In this document: positions 44,806 to 55,370 of the stretch, in pieces
How the letters are laid out: each line of letters begins with the position of its first letter
How positions within the stretch are numbered: position 1 is the stretch's first letter
Assembly: GCA_907163345.1 (NCBI GenBank)
Contig: CAJQUN010000056.1
Coordinates: forward strand, 1,116,001 to 1,180,000
DNA from: Haberlea rhodopensis
Taxonomy: Eukaryota; Streptophyta; Magnoliopsida; Lamiales; Gesneriaceae
Direction of reading: 5' to 3'
Length of the DNA stretch: 64,000 nucleotides
Position numbers and translations under genes: made by a program
Notes under the pieces: generated by a model
What the model was told of the DNA's origin: nothing
The model's input: the letters and a program-made list of their open reading frames with translations, nothing else
The model's database searches: none

Positions 44806-45232
44806 CATGAATGAGAATCAGGGACAACAAAAAGAAGTTAAAGAACGACCAACAAATTTTACTTAACTAAAATGTTATGCATTTACTGTTATGCCTTTTT
44901 ATTATGATGTTAAGTAAACACTTGTATGCTCACGATGCGTTGTCCCTGTAGGTACACTTTTGGACTGAAGGACTAAGGGCGGGTTGAGGCAGTGAGCTAA
45001 AAGAACACAAGGATGTATAGGATTCAGCTTTTGTTTAGTATATACTCTAGCAGTAGTATAAATCTAAAATGTTAGCATTCATTATGTGAATGTAATTAAA
45101 AAGTTTTTGAAGTTTTTATTTTGGCCTGTAATCCTATTAGCTCACGTAACAACCGGAACCCTAAAACGTTATAAAATGCATGTTTAGTCCTTTTTATGTT
45201 ATTAATCATTGTCATGGTAGGAAGACCCTACA

Positions 45233-45559
45233 TTAGTGGTATCAGAGTAGTGGTTAGATAACCCGGGAATGAGTGAAGGGTAGCCTTAGCAATAAGTTAG
45301 CTATGTGCTTACTTTTGAACATGTTTTATATGTATGTTGCATATGAAGTAGAAGATGTTATACTAAGATGTTTAATTATCTAACGATGTACTTTATGAAC
45401 TGCTTTTGGTATTGTTGTTAACCCTTGTGTTGCAGCATGGCAGCAAATGTGGAAGTAGGTGATGCTATTAGCGTCAATGCAAGTGCTGGACGTACAAATC
45501 CCCTACCACCGCCAGCCTTAGGCGAGGAACCCTCTGAGCAGTAGTTATTACCTGGGGAG
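45233..45559 (+). other. Tekay leader with primer binding site
   Basis: TGGTATCAGAG at 45237-45247 is the usual site complementary to initiator tRNA-Met. The remaining leader has no ORF that I can assign. Its end (AGCATGGCAGCAAATGTGG, 45435) may start gag before an in-frame stop. Confidence 0.85.
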
Positions 45560-46978
45560 TTGAGCTTGGCTCAGTTTTGGACGTACCGACCCCCGATGTT
45601 CGAGGGAACTGAGACAGGGGAAAAGGCTGAGGAGTGGTTGGAGAGAATAGAACAGATATTTGTGGCAGCTCCTTGTGCTAAGACAGCCTGGATAAGGCTA
45701 GCAGAGTTCCAATTGGCCAAGAAGGCACTGATGTGGTGGAAGACCACAGTGATAGAGCAAGAGGCTCGGGGTCAGGAGATCAATTGGAAGCTGTTCAGGA
45801 CTCGGTTTCTGACACGCTACTTCTCAGCTACTGCACGACAGGCCAAGGAAGATGAGTTCACTAACCTTAAGCAAGGTAACATGCCTGTGTCAGATTATGC
45901 TCTTCAATACTGTTCCTTGCTCAGATATGTACCTCACGTTGCCGCAAGTACTCAAGCAAAGATGAGGAACTTCATGAAGGGCTTGAGGCCTGAACTGTAT
46001 GACAGGGTGATCACATATGGCCCTGCCTGTTTTGATGATGCACTTTCACGGGCCGAGCTAGCCGAACTGGGAGTTGGTCCTGATGCAGTACCACCTCCAG
46101 CACCCCCTCAGAAATCCACTTCTGACAATTTGAGGCCGAGGGGTGATCAGTTCAAGCCAAGGGGGAACGCATCAGCTTCGAGATTCAGTGGTAAGAGGCC
46201 TGAGAATCGTTGGAAGGGAAACCGAAGGAACGATGCCCCATCTGGAAGAGGGCAGTCTCAGGGAGACAGACTCGGGAAGGTCCAATGCAATCTTTGTGGG
46301 CAACCACATTTGGCGAAAGACTGTGTAGGATGTTATGTTTGTGGCGACAGAGGCCACTTTGCTCGGCAGTGTCCCAACAGGGGAAGACAACAAAATTCTG
46401 CGGGGAGGCCTGCGGACAGAGCAGCACAGCACAGACCACCTTTTGCACCAAGGCAGTATGGAGGTCAGCCCATGGGGCCACCTCAGGGGGAGGTTTATGC
46501 TTTGACGAGGGAGCAGGCTACAGCGGCTCCGGAGGAGGTTATAGAGGGTACGTGCCTTTTATTTACGCACCCTGCTTTTATATTGATAGACACAGGTGCG
46601 TCACACTCTTTTGTGTCGACGAGTTTTGTGGAAAGGCACCACATATGCACTTCTCTGTCGCCCATGCCTCTAGTAGTCTCGACACCCGCTGGAAGAAGTT
46701 TGATTGCTGATAAGATTGTCTATGAAGGCGTCATTTATTTTGAGGACAATGAGCTGAGGTCAGACTTGATTGTTCTGGGAATGTCGGACTTCGATTTCAT
46801 TTTGGGCATTGATGTTTTGAACAAGTATCAGGCAGTGGTGGACTGCAGGCAGAGGACTGTCCGATTCAGGTCTGAATTGGGAGTCCAGTGGACATTCTAT
46901 GGGGATGGTTCTCGTTCAAAGATCCCATTGATATCTACTATCAAGATGGCACAGTTGTTGGAACGAGACCACACATGA
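45560..46978 (+). CDS. Tekay element gag and protease
   Basis: A 472-residue frame. The capsid domain begins PPMFEGTETGEKAEEWLERI, followed by a basic Pro-rich linker. There are two Cys/His zinc knuckles (CNLCGQPHLAKDC and CYVCGDRGHFARQC, about residues 235-270). The protease active site is ILIDTGASHSFVS at about residue 345. It ends at a TGA (46976-46978) inside the protease-RT linker where the frame otherwise goes on for about 20 codons. The true start may lie upstream at 45437, where a TAG at 45542 intervenes. Confidence 0.9.
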   Translation: MSLAQFWTYRPPMFEGTETGEKAEEWLERIEQIFVAAPCAKTAWIRLAEFQLAKKALMWWKTTVIEQEARGQEINWKLFRTRFLTRYFSATARQAKEDEFTNLKQGNMPVSDYALQYCSLLRYVPHVAASTQAKMRNFMKGLRPELYDRVITYGPACFDDALSRAELAELGVGPDAVPPPAPPQKSTSDNLRPRGDQFKPRGNASASRFSGKRPENRWKGNRRNDAPSGRGQSQGDRLGKVQCNLCGQPHLAKDCVGCYVCGDRGHFARQCPNRGRQQNSAGRPADRAAQHRPPFAPRQYGGQPMGPPQGEVYALTREQATAAPEEVIEGTCLLFTHPAFILIDTGASHSFVSTSFVERHHICTSLSPMPLVVSTPAGRSLIADKIVYEGVIYFEDNELRSDLIVLGMSDFDFILGIDVLNKYQAVVDCRQRTVRFRSELGVQWTFYGDGSRSKIPLISTIKMAQLLERDHT

Positions 46979-47037
46979 TATCTGATCTATGCTGTTGATG
47001 TTACTGGAAAGAAGGAAGACTTGAAAGTCGAGGATGT

Positions 47038-48174
47038 GTGGCGGAGTTTCCTGATGTTTTTCCGGAAGAGATTCCCGGATTCCCACCGACAAGAGAAGTC
47101 GAGTTTGGGATTGAGTTACTACCAGGGACGTCTGCCATTTCTCGTGCCCCATATAGAATGGCACCAGCAGAGCTAAGGGAGTTAAAGACTCAGTTGCAAG
47201 AGCTCCTTGATAAGGGCTACATACGCCCTAGCGTATCGCCCTGGGGTGCGCCGGTTTTGTTTGTTAAGAAGAAAGATGGATCGATGCGTCTATGCATTGA
47301 CTATAGGCAACTGAATAAGGCCACAATAAAGAATAAGTATCCACTCCCGAGGATCGATGATTTGTTTGACCAGTTGCAGGGTACGAGGCTCTACAGTAAG
47401 ATCGATCTGAGGTCGGGGTATCATCAGATTCGGGTAAGGGAAGATGACGTTCAGAAGACTGCTTTCAGGACGAGATATGGGCACTATGAATTCCTAGTCA
47501 TGCCTTTTGGGGTGACAAACGCCCCAGCCATTTTCATGAGTTTGATGAACAGGGTGTTCCAGCCATATTTGGATCAGTTCGTCATTGTTTTCATTGACGA
47601 TATACTCATCTACTCCTGGACCGAAGAAGAACACGCGGAGCACTTGAGGACAGTACTCCAGATCCTCAGGGATCATCAGCTATATGCGAAGCTCAGCAAG
47701 TGCGAGTTCTGGTTGAGCAGCGTGGTATTCTTAGGCCATGTTATATCTAGCAGTGGGATATCTGTGGATCCCAGGAAGATTGAGGCTGTGATGGAGTGGG
47801 CTGCACCCACTTCTGTACCAGAGATACGGAGTTTCCTCGGTTTGGCAGGTTATTACCGACGTTTCGTCGAGGGTTTTTCAAAGATCGCCAAACCCCTGAC
47901 ACAGCTGACTCAGAAAGGAGTCCCCTTCTTTTGGTCTGAGGCTTGTGAGGAAAGTTTCCAAGAACTGAAGCGTCGCTTGACTACAGCGCCTGTGTTGGTG
48001 ATTCCGTCTGAGAATAAGAGGTTTTCCTTGTATATGGATGCGTCACTGCAGGGTTTGGGCTGTGTATTGATGCAAGATAAGCATGTGGTGGCTTATGCAT
48101 CGAGGCAGTTGAAGCCGCATGAGGCTAGGACCCAGTGCATGATTTGGAACTGGCGGCCATCATATTTGCCTTGA
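47038..48174 (+). CDS. Tekay element reverse transcriptase
   Basis: A 378-residue frame with PEEIPGFPPTREVEF, YRMAPAELRELKTQL, RLCIDYRQLNKATIKN, LRSGYHQIRV, MPFGVTNAPAIF and the catalytic FIDDILIYS. The RNase H start SLYMDASLQGLGCVLMQ follows. A one-base gain near 48137 shifts the frame; the RNase H goes on from 48135. A missing base or bases near 47030 separates it from gag-protease. Confidence 0.9.
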   Translation: MAEFPDVFPEEIPGFPPTREVEFGIELLPGTSAISRAPYRMAPAELRELKTQLQELLDKGYIRPSVSPWGAPVLFVKKKDGSMRLCIDYRQLNKATIKNKYPLPRIDDLFDQLQGTRLYSKIDLRSGYHQIRVREDDVQKTAFRTRYGHYEFLVMPFGVTNAPAIFMSLMNRVFQPYLDQFVIVFIDDILIYSWTEEEHAEHLRTVLQILRDHQLYAKLSKCEFWLSSVVFLGHVISSSGISVDPRKIEAVMEWAAPTSVPEIRSFLGLAGYYRRFVEGFSKIAKPLTQLTQKGVPFFWSEACEESFQELKRRLTTAPVLVIPSENKRFSLYMDASLQGLGCVLMQDKHVVAYASRQLKPHEARTQCMIWNWRPSYLP

Positions 48175-48746
48175 AGATTTGGAGGCATTACTTGTATGGC
48201 ACGTCTTTCACTATATATACAGACCATAAGAGCTTGAAGTTCTTATTCACTCAGGCAGAACTGAATATGCGCCAAAGAAGATGGATGGATCTACTCAAGG
48301 ATTACGATTGTGAGATTGAGTATCATCCTGGTAAAGCAAACTTGATAGCAGACGCCTTAAGTCGTAAGGTGAAGAATACTGCTGAGGATGCCATGAGTCT
48401 ATCAGCTATGATGACTTCGTTTTGCCATCTGGGCTATGATTTTGATGTAGACACGTCGTCTGTGCGAGTGTCGACCTTATTGGCGGAGCCAGTTATATTT
48501 GAGGCAATCAGGAAGGCCCAGAGGTCGGATAATGAGGTTCAGAGATGGACGTCATTGGTACTTAAAGGTCAGCCATCCAAGTTCAGAGTGACTGAGGATG
48601 ATTCTTTGAGACTGGACAACCGATGGGTAGTCCCAGATACACCAGAGTTACGTAGAGGAATATTGGAGCGAGCTCACAGTAGTCGGTACAGTATCCACCC
48701 AGGAGGAAGAAAGATGTACAAGGACCTATGCGGTCAATTCTGGTAG
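48135..48746 (+). CDS. Tekay element RNase H and integrase zinc region
   Basis: Reads HDLELAAIIFALKIWRHYLY, YTDHKSLKFLF, YHPGKANLIADALSRK, then the integrase N-terminus HPGGRKMYKDLCGQFW. It stops at TAG (48744-48746) where relatives have a second Trp. The other two cysteines of the HHCC finger (CLICQQVK) lie in the next frame. Confidence 0.88.
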   Translation: MHDLELAAIIFALKIWRHYLYGTSFTIYTDHKSLKFLFTQAELNMRQRRWMDLLKDYDCEIEYHPGKANLIADALSRKVKNTAEDAMSLSAMMTSFCHLGYDFDVDTSSVRVSTLLAEPVIFEAIRKAQRSDNEVQRWTSLVLKGQPSKFRVTEDDSLRLDNRWVVPDTPELRRGILERAHSSRYSIHPGGRKMYKDLCGQFW

Positions 48747-48752
48747 AGGCGC

Positions 48753-49949
48753 ATGAAGCGTGATGTGAACGCCTTCGTTAAAAGATGTTTGATCTGCCAA
48801 CAGGTAAAGGCAGAAGGGCAGAGGCCTGGTGGCGAGCTGAAGAGCTTAGAGGTACTTGAATGGAAGTGGGAACATATATCTATGGACTTTGTGACCCACT
48901 TGCAAAGGACGGCCTCAGGATTTGATGCGATCTGGGTGATCGTGGATAGGCTGACGAAGGTGGCTCACTTCATCCCTTACAGTATGTCATTTACATACTT
49001 GAAGATGGCCCAAATGTATATACGGGATGTGGTGAGGTTGCATGGTATTCCAGTCTCGATAGTGTCTGACAGAGACCCGAGGTTCACTTCACCTTTCTGG
49101 GAGGGTCTCCAGACAGCTTTGGGCACAGAGGTGAGACTGAGTACGGCCTATCACCCTCAGACAGACGATCAGACGGATCGTACCGTTCAGACGCTCGAGG
49201 ACATGTTGAGGGCATGTATTTTGGAGTTTGATACTCCGTGGCAGGATTCACTAGCACTGGTAGAGTTCTCCTATAATAACAGCTATCAGGCGAGCATTCA
49301 AATGGCTCCTTTTGAAGCTCTGTACGGACGACGATGTAGGTCACCGCTGTATTGGGAGGACTTGACTAGCAAAGCTGTCGAAGGACCGGATATGATCAGG
49401 GTTATGGAAGATAAGATTAAGTTGATACGCCAAAATATGAAAGCCGCCCAGGATAGGCAAGCAGCCTATGCCAATAAGCGGCGACGACCGCTGGAATTCC
49501 AGTTAGGAGACAAAGTCTTCTTGAAGATCTCGCCCTTCAGGGGTGTGGTTCGGTTTGGTATGCGGGAAAGCTATCTCCGAGGTATGTTGGGCCATATGAA
49601 GTTTTGCAGCGTATCGGTACATTGGCCTACCGTTTGGCATTACCGCCATCCTTGTCTGGCATACACGATGTTTTTCACGTTTCTATGTAATGGAAGTATG
49701 AGCCAGACCCGTCTCATGTCTTACAGCCTACTGAAGTTCAGTTAGACTCAGATGTGTCCTACGTGGAACGACCAATCAAGATTCTGGATCGTGAGGATCG
49801 CAGATTACGAAGCAAAAGTCATACCGATGGTCAAAGTTCAGTGGGATCGCAGGGGTGTCGAGGAGGCTACGTGGGAGACGGAGCGGCATATGGTGCAGCA
49901 CTACCCGGAACTATTCTCTGGTATGTTTTTATGTTTAGTTTCGATATAG
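48753..49949 (+). CDS. Tekay element integrase and chromodomain, interrupted
   Basis: 48753-49745 has the finger end (RCLICQQVKAEG), the core (WEHISMDFV, IVSDRDPRF, YHPQTDDQTDRTVQTLEDML, FEALYGRRCRSPLYW) and a C-terminal part (FQLGDKVFLKISPFRG). A frame change near 49563 garbles the GPF/Y region. 49752-49949 and the frame around it carry a chromodomain-like end (RPIKILDREDRRLRSK, VKVQWDRRGVEEATWE). Chromodomains guide chromovirus insertion toward marked chromatin. Confidence 0.85.
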
Positions 49950-49996
49950 TGATGCATGTGAATTTCGAGGACGAAATCTTATAAGTAGGGGAGTAA

Positions 49997-52020
49997 TGTA
50001 ATACCCCCGAAATGTCATACAATTATGTGTTATGATGATGATTTACGATGTGTTTAAGGGAGTTGTGGAACTTTTAAATTAGGGGTTATAATTATGTTAT
50101 GATGACATGGTGTGGGAGGCATATTGAGTGTTTTAAGGGATGTATTAATTAAATAAAGATGAAAAAATATCGAGTTTGGATATTTTAATACATCGTGCTA
50201 AATACCGGGACACAATTAAACACCACATGACCACCCCAACCACACCACCCCCCCATATCTCGGCCACCCTCCCCCAAGTACAACCCTTCCCCACTTGTCC
50301 AACCCATGCCTCCACACCCCTCTTCCATGATTGATTTGTCAATCAATTCTCCTGCATCTCCTCCCTCCTTTCTCTCCCAAAATTGTCGCTGAATGTGCTA
50401 CTGTTAGGAGAGAAAAAGGGCTGGGTTTTAAGGCCTTTAAAAACCTTGCAAAAAGAGGAGCAAAAGGAGAGGGGTAAGACATACTCTGTTCTTCGGAGCT
50501 TTTGGGTGGGTTTGGTTTTGGTGGGATGATTTTTATGCATGCTAGTATAGATTTGAACAAAACCTTGGTATGAATGTTTATATGGAAGTATGATGAAGTT
50601 CCCAGCATGTTTGTTCGAGCATGTTACATATGTTATGTGTTGGTTTTCTTGTATGAAAGTATGTGCTCGAGAATCGGGGCAGAACTGGCATGCCCTGTTT
50701 TCCTGAATTTTTGGATGAGGTTGAAGATTTTGATGACGTTATGATGCATGATAGCTTAGGTTTTGTTAAACCTTTGATTTGAACACATGCATGGTAGTTT
50801 TATGAAGCTTATAACATTTTTGTTCAAGCATGTTTTACGCTTTATGAAGTAGAATGACGGTAGGAAATGAGGTGCTCGAAAATCTGGAGAAGTCCCGATT
50901 TTTCAGAGTGCTCGATCGATCGAGATTTTGGCCTCGATCGATCGAGCGAAGCAGAAAGTTTAAAGCATGGTTTGAAATTCAAGTGCCGATCGATCGAAGG
51001 ATTTTCCGATCGATCGGTGAAGCTCCTCGATCGATCGGTAAAATATTTCGATCGATCGATCGAGGCAGAGAGTTTGGGTACTGTTATGCATATTTTCTCG
51101 ATCGATCGAGACCTTGGGGCCTATCGATCGAGAGAGGCAGAATGTTGAAAAATATGATGATGATTTATTTTGTTAAGTTTATGGTATGAGATTGTATTGA
51201 GGCATCTAATATGGTATTATGTGGTTGTGTAGAACCATCCAGGTACCAGCGCAATCAAGGAGATAGAGTTATCTACTTCTCCTCCTTTTAAAAAGGTAGG
51301 TAAGAGACGTACGGGCATCGGACGGTAAAACACACCTCTACACTATGACTATGCATTTATCGCATGAGTATTTACGATGAAATGATGATGTTTATATGAT
51401 GTTTATATAATGATACGATGCTTATGATGTGGTAAGATGACACAGGGTAAGATGCCCATATGGTAAGAGGCCATACGATGTTTATGATGTGGTAAGATGC
51501 CACAGGGTAAGATGCCATATGGTAAGAGGCCATACGATTGGGTAAGATGCCCATGTGGTAAGATGCCACACAATGGGGTAAGATGCCCTTATACATGAAT
51601 GAGAATCAGGGACAACAAAAAGAAGTTAAAGAACGACCAACAAATTTTACTTAACTAAGATGTTATGCAGTTACTGTTATGCCTTTTTATTATGATGTTA
51701 AGTAAACACTTGTATGATCACGATGCGTTGTCCCTGTAGGTACACTTTTGGACTGAAGGACTAAGGGTCGGGTTGAGGCAGTGAGCTAAAAGAACACAAG
51801 GATGTATAGGATTCAGCTTTTGTTTAGTATCTACTCTAGCAGTAGTATAAATCTAAAATGTTAGCATTCATTATGTGAATGTAATTAAAAAGTTTTGAAG
51901 TTTTTATTTTGGCCTGTAATCCTATTAGCTCACGTAACAACCGGAACCCTAAAACGTTATAAAATGCATGTTTAGTCCTTTTTATGTTATTAATCACTGT
52001 CATGGTAGGAAGACCCTACA
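49997..52020 (+). repeat. 3' LTR of the Tekay element
   Basis: TGTAATACCCCCGAAATG to GGAAGACCCTACA, 2024 bp. It has dyad sites at 50911-51134 and the shorter GGTAAGATGCC array at 51430-51590. The polypurine tract AAGTAGGGGAG precedes it at 49983-49993. Confidence 0.92.
50911..51134. repeat. Paired CGATCGATCG dyad array, Tekay 3' LTR copy
   Basis: Same arrangement as in the 5' LTR with a few base differences, including GCCTCGATCGATCGAG for the second site. It confirms that the array is part of the LTR. Confidence 0.92.
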
Positions 52021-53003
52021 TGTGCTTGGCCCCACTGTAGTTCCCGTTGCAGATTTTTGATTCCCTTTTTCTCCAGGCAGAGGTCTTGGAGATCCCTTTG
52101 AAGGGAGTCCAAGGTAATCTATGTATGCTCTGCAGCGGACGAGGAGGATGGCCCAGCATGTCTGCTGCTCGAGGGCCGTGGCTCGGCCCTTCGTCGGCCT
52201 GTAGGAGGGGGTGGCCCATCAACCACAATTGGTCCTTTAGGTGGTAGGAGCTCCTCATCGGTGTCCCACTTCACCCCACCTCTCTTGCAAAGGGCTGTGA
52301 TCGTCGATGGAAAAGGCAACGCAGAGGTGGGCGGACTCCCGCCGATGTCACAGATATGTTCATTGATAATGTGCCCCAAATCCACCGTTTGCCCTATAAG
52401 TATGGCATATACCAGGGCAGCTCTCTCCTTAGTAACCTCAGAAGTGTGGGTCGATGGCATGACCCGGGCGGCTATGAAAGAGAACCAAGCTTGCGCCTCT
52501 GGCTTCAGATGTTTCTTCAGGACCAATTGGGGTTCTCCATTGTTGCTTCTTTGCCAATCAACCCCCTCGATACCGATTACAGAAATTACCTCGTCATAGT
52601 TGATTTGGCTTGTTTTTAACACTTGGTAATCACTGTTCTTGATAGATGGCATCCTAAAAATCGCATTCACTTTGAATCGATCATATTCAATATCCTTACC
52701 CCTGACAAATACAACCTCCCTTGAATTCGGGTGGACCGTCCTCAAGTTAGCATAGAATTCCCTCACTACCGGGACCACCGCATCAATAGGTTGTTGTATG
52801 AATTCAAACCACCCCCATCGCCTAGCTTCTTGAATGACCGGGCATTCAAGCTTATCCAAACTCATTCCGCTTTCGCGACTGAGGGGTTTGCGGTGATAGC
52901 TAGGGTACAATTCCGCCGCTACGGAATTCACAAAGCGCTTCTCATCATACTCTACAGCCAAAGTGGTGGCTTCGATTTGCTTTTGCTTTATCTTTGGCGC
53001 CAT
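52021..53003 (-). CDS. Second ORF of element B (putative plant transposon-protein domain)
   Basis: The main frame 52119-53003 encodes 294 residues starting MAPKIKQKQIEATTLAVEYD. The middle (VVREFYANLRTVHPNSREVV, FVRGKDIEYDRFKVNAIFRM and VMPSTHTSEVTKERAALVYA) is the domain found in the extra ORF of Athila-type elements, named putative plant transposon protein. A Pro/Ser-rich tail follows, then a stop. The continuation to 52021 is in another frame and is cut by the Tekay insertion; its end is at 42914-43125. The role is unknown, sometimes discussed as envelope-like. Confidence 0.8.
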
Positions 53004-54001
53004 TTGATCAATTTACAATTCTTTCTTCTTCACTCCCAACCACAACAATACTCACCAATATCACAAACCACAGCAAAAAATTTCAAATCTTACCAACCAA
53101 CCTTTCACTTCCCCAAAATTGAACTACTCAATTTCCAAATTCACCAAAAACGTCAACCTTATATATCCAAACAAAAATAATCACTAAATCTTGGATATAG
53201 ATAAGAGTTGAAATCATATACCATGTAAATCTAGGTGGTGGTTTGGAACGTGCTTGAATTCCTCCTTGTTGATGCAATCTCCCAATTTCAGTTGTAAATC
53301 TTCAAATCTGTTGCAAAAAGTGTGATTAGATGAAGCTTGGAAGCTTATATTGCAAGATTTGTGAGTGTGTGGGAATATTAGAAGAAGAAATTTGGGAATT
53401 AGGTTAAAAAGGGGCGATTTTTCTGTGTAAAATTTGGAAAAGTTGTGACTGATTTCTGATGGATTCGAGTTTAAAAACCAAATTATCTGTCACTCGATCG
53501 ATCGAGAGATGCTGCTCGATCGATCGAGAACATTTTTTCCTCTCTTTGAAAACTTTCCTCGATCGATCGAGACAAGTCATTTGATCGAACGGCCACTCCA
53601 GAAATTTTATTTTATTTTTACAACTCCTGGTCGATAGATCGAGCTTATGTCTCCGATCGATCGACCCTTCCAGAAAAAAAAATTTCAAAAACTTTCAATG
53701 ATCGATTCGCCCCATCAGTTGGACTCATTCCATTTTCTCTGCATTTGAAAATTAACGCACGGAGTTAGGCTCTAAAAAATAACAAAAATAAAAACAAAAA
53801 CAATTAGACTAAAAAAATTAAAAACAAACAAGGGATAGAGGAAAGTTCTTAATTTATAGTCCCAAGCTAGACTGTCACCTCCGTCTCAGTAATCCATTTT
53901 TGCTTGCTCCTTTGGGTTCTTTACCGTATAAGTAGGTAGTGTCCCTTGAGTTCGTCCATGAAGTATAGCTGCTAGTTGCCCCACTTGAACCTCCAAGTTT
54001 T
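53004..54001 (-). other. Element B region between gag and the second ORF
   Basis: About 1 kb where an autonomous Athila element would carry protease, RT, RNase H and integrase. No such frame is seen. It contains a dyad array (53493-53665) 490-660 bp upstream of the second ORF, perhaps in its promoter or 5' UTR. Confidence 0.75.
53493..53665. repeat. Paired CGATCGATCG dyad array inside element B
   Basis: Sites start at 53495/53517, 53560/53582 (the second decayed) and 53632/53654. All in-pair distances are 22 bp, with pairs 65 and 72 bp apart. This copy is not in an LTR. Confidence 0.9.
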
Positions 54002-55194
54002 TTATAGATCCTGATTTTGCATCCTTGTTTCAGTTGATGAAATTAACTTGGTCAAGAGCTCATCCATGCTCGGCTTAGGCACATTCCCCAGTGGCTGTTG
54101 TGGGTTCAACACATTATTTCGGTTGGACCATTGCAAGTTCGGATGATTTCTCCACCCCGGGTTGTAAGTATTGGAGTATGGGTTGTTGGGCTGCCTGTTT
54201 CCTACATAATTCACGGACTCATTAGATTGAATGAATGGATTACCTGCCTGGAACTCAGTGCTTGGATGATTGCTTCCACATAGTTCGCAAGTGATAACTT
54301 GAGCTTGCATTGTTGTCATGCTCATGCTATCTATCTTTTTGTTTAGCGCGTCCAACTGTGCCGAAAGAGCAGTGGTGTCATCAACTTGATGAGCTCCAGC
54401 CGGTTTCTTTGGCACATTCCTCTCCGATTGCCATTGATAGCTGTTAGAAGCCATCTCTTCTAAGAGTTCATAAGCTGCTTCCGTTGTTTTGCGCATTATG
54501 GATCCTCCTGAGGCTGCATCTATCATAGAACGGTTAGATGAAAATAAACCGTTATAAAAAGTCTGTACCTGGAGCCAAATAGGAAGTCCATGGTGTGGGC
54601 ATCTCCTAAGCAAATCCTTGAAACGATCTCATGCCTCATATAGTGTTTCAGGATCGAATTGTCCGAACGTAGTGATATCGTTCCTCATCTTTGCCGTTTT
54701 GGAAGGGGAAAGTATTTGGACAGAAACGCTTGCGTCATCCCCTCCCAAGTTGTTATTGATCCTGCAGGTAAAGAGTTCAACCACGCTTTAGCTTTATATT
54801 TTAGTGAGAAGGGAAATAACCTTAACCTGATGGCGTCATCAGAAACGCCATAATGTTTGAAAGTGTCACAAATCTCCAAGAAGTTGGAGATGTGAGCGTT
54901 AGGGTCATCATTGGCTACTCCTCCAAACATTACGGAATGCTGGATCATCTGTATTATGGCCGGCTTTATCTCGAAATTGTTGGATTGAATGGTTGACCTC
55001 GTAATACTTGACAATGATCCATGAAAAGCTGGTTGAGCATAATCCATCATCGATCTTGGATTCAGTGCTTCATTGTTCGCGCCCCCTTCTTGATTGGTGT
55101 CAGTCACTGCTCGAGCTTCCCTTCTTTTTCTTAGACACGTACGCTCGATTTCTGGGTCAAATGGCTCAAGTGCGGGGTTGCTACTCCTTAGCAT
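54002..55194 (-). pseudogene. Athila-type gag of element B, broken
   Basis: The N-terminal frame 54685-55194 contains NNFEIKPAIIQMIQHSVMFG, PNAHISNFLEICDTFKHYG and KAKAWLNSLPAGSITTWEG. The C-terminal frame 54002-54613 contains FYNGLFSSNRSMIDAASGGS, YELLEEMASNSYQW and a Cys-containing CELCGSNHPSTEF. Between them are a frame change near 54680 and a TGA near 54628 where Trp is usual (LYEA-RFKDLLRRCPHHG). The family packages RNA. Confidence 0.88.
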
Positions 55195-55370
55195 GCACCA
55201 ATAAGATGACTACCTGTAAAAATAAACCAACAGGAGAAAAGCGACTGTAGTAAATCCAACGGTCAAAAGTGACAAACAAAACAAAAACAAAAAAATTAAT
55301 GGCTAAATTACAATTAACTAATCACGTATGATATTATACAAATTAGTCCCCGGCAACGGCGCCAAAAACT
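55195..55370 (-). other. Element B leader and primer binding site
   Basis: Contains the complement of TGGCGCCGTTGCCGGGGACT at 55346-55364, six bases from the right LTR, the Athila-type PBS. Confidence 0.85.

Larger units (their letters stand above)
43126..45232 (+). repeat. 5' LTR of the Tekay element
   Basis: TAATACCCCCGAAATGTCAT to GGAAGACCCTACA. Compared with the 3' LTR it is about 83 bp longer, through a 25-C run at 43379-43403 (7 C in the other) and extra copies of a GGTAAGATGCC tandem repeat (44580-44805). Confidence 0.9.
43126..52020 (+). mobile_element. Tekay/Del-type Ty3/gypsy chromovirus, defective
   Basis: An 8.9 kb plus-strand element with LTRs 43126-45232 and 49997-52020, a tRNA-Met-type PBS and a polypurine tract. 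Order is gag-protease, RT, RNase H, integrase, chromodomain, as in chromoviruses of the Tekay/Del group. It lies inside the second ORF of element B. Its own frames carry several stops and frame changes. The flanking 5-mers attta and tgtgc do not match, and the left LTR starts TC instead of TG. Confidence 0.88.
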
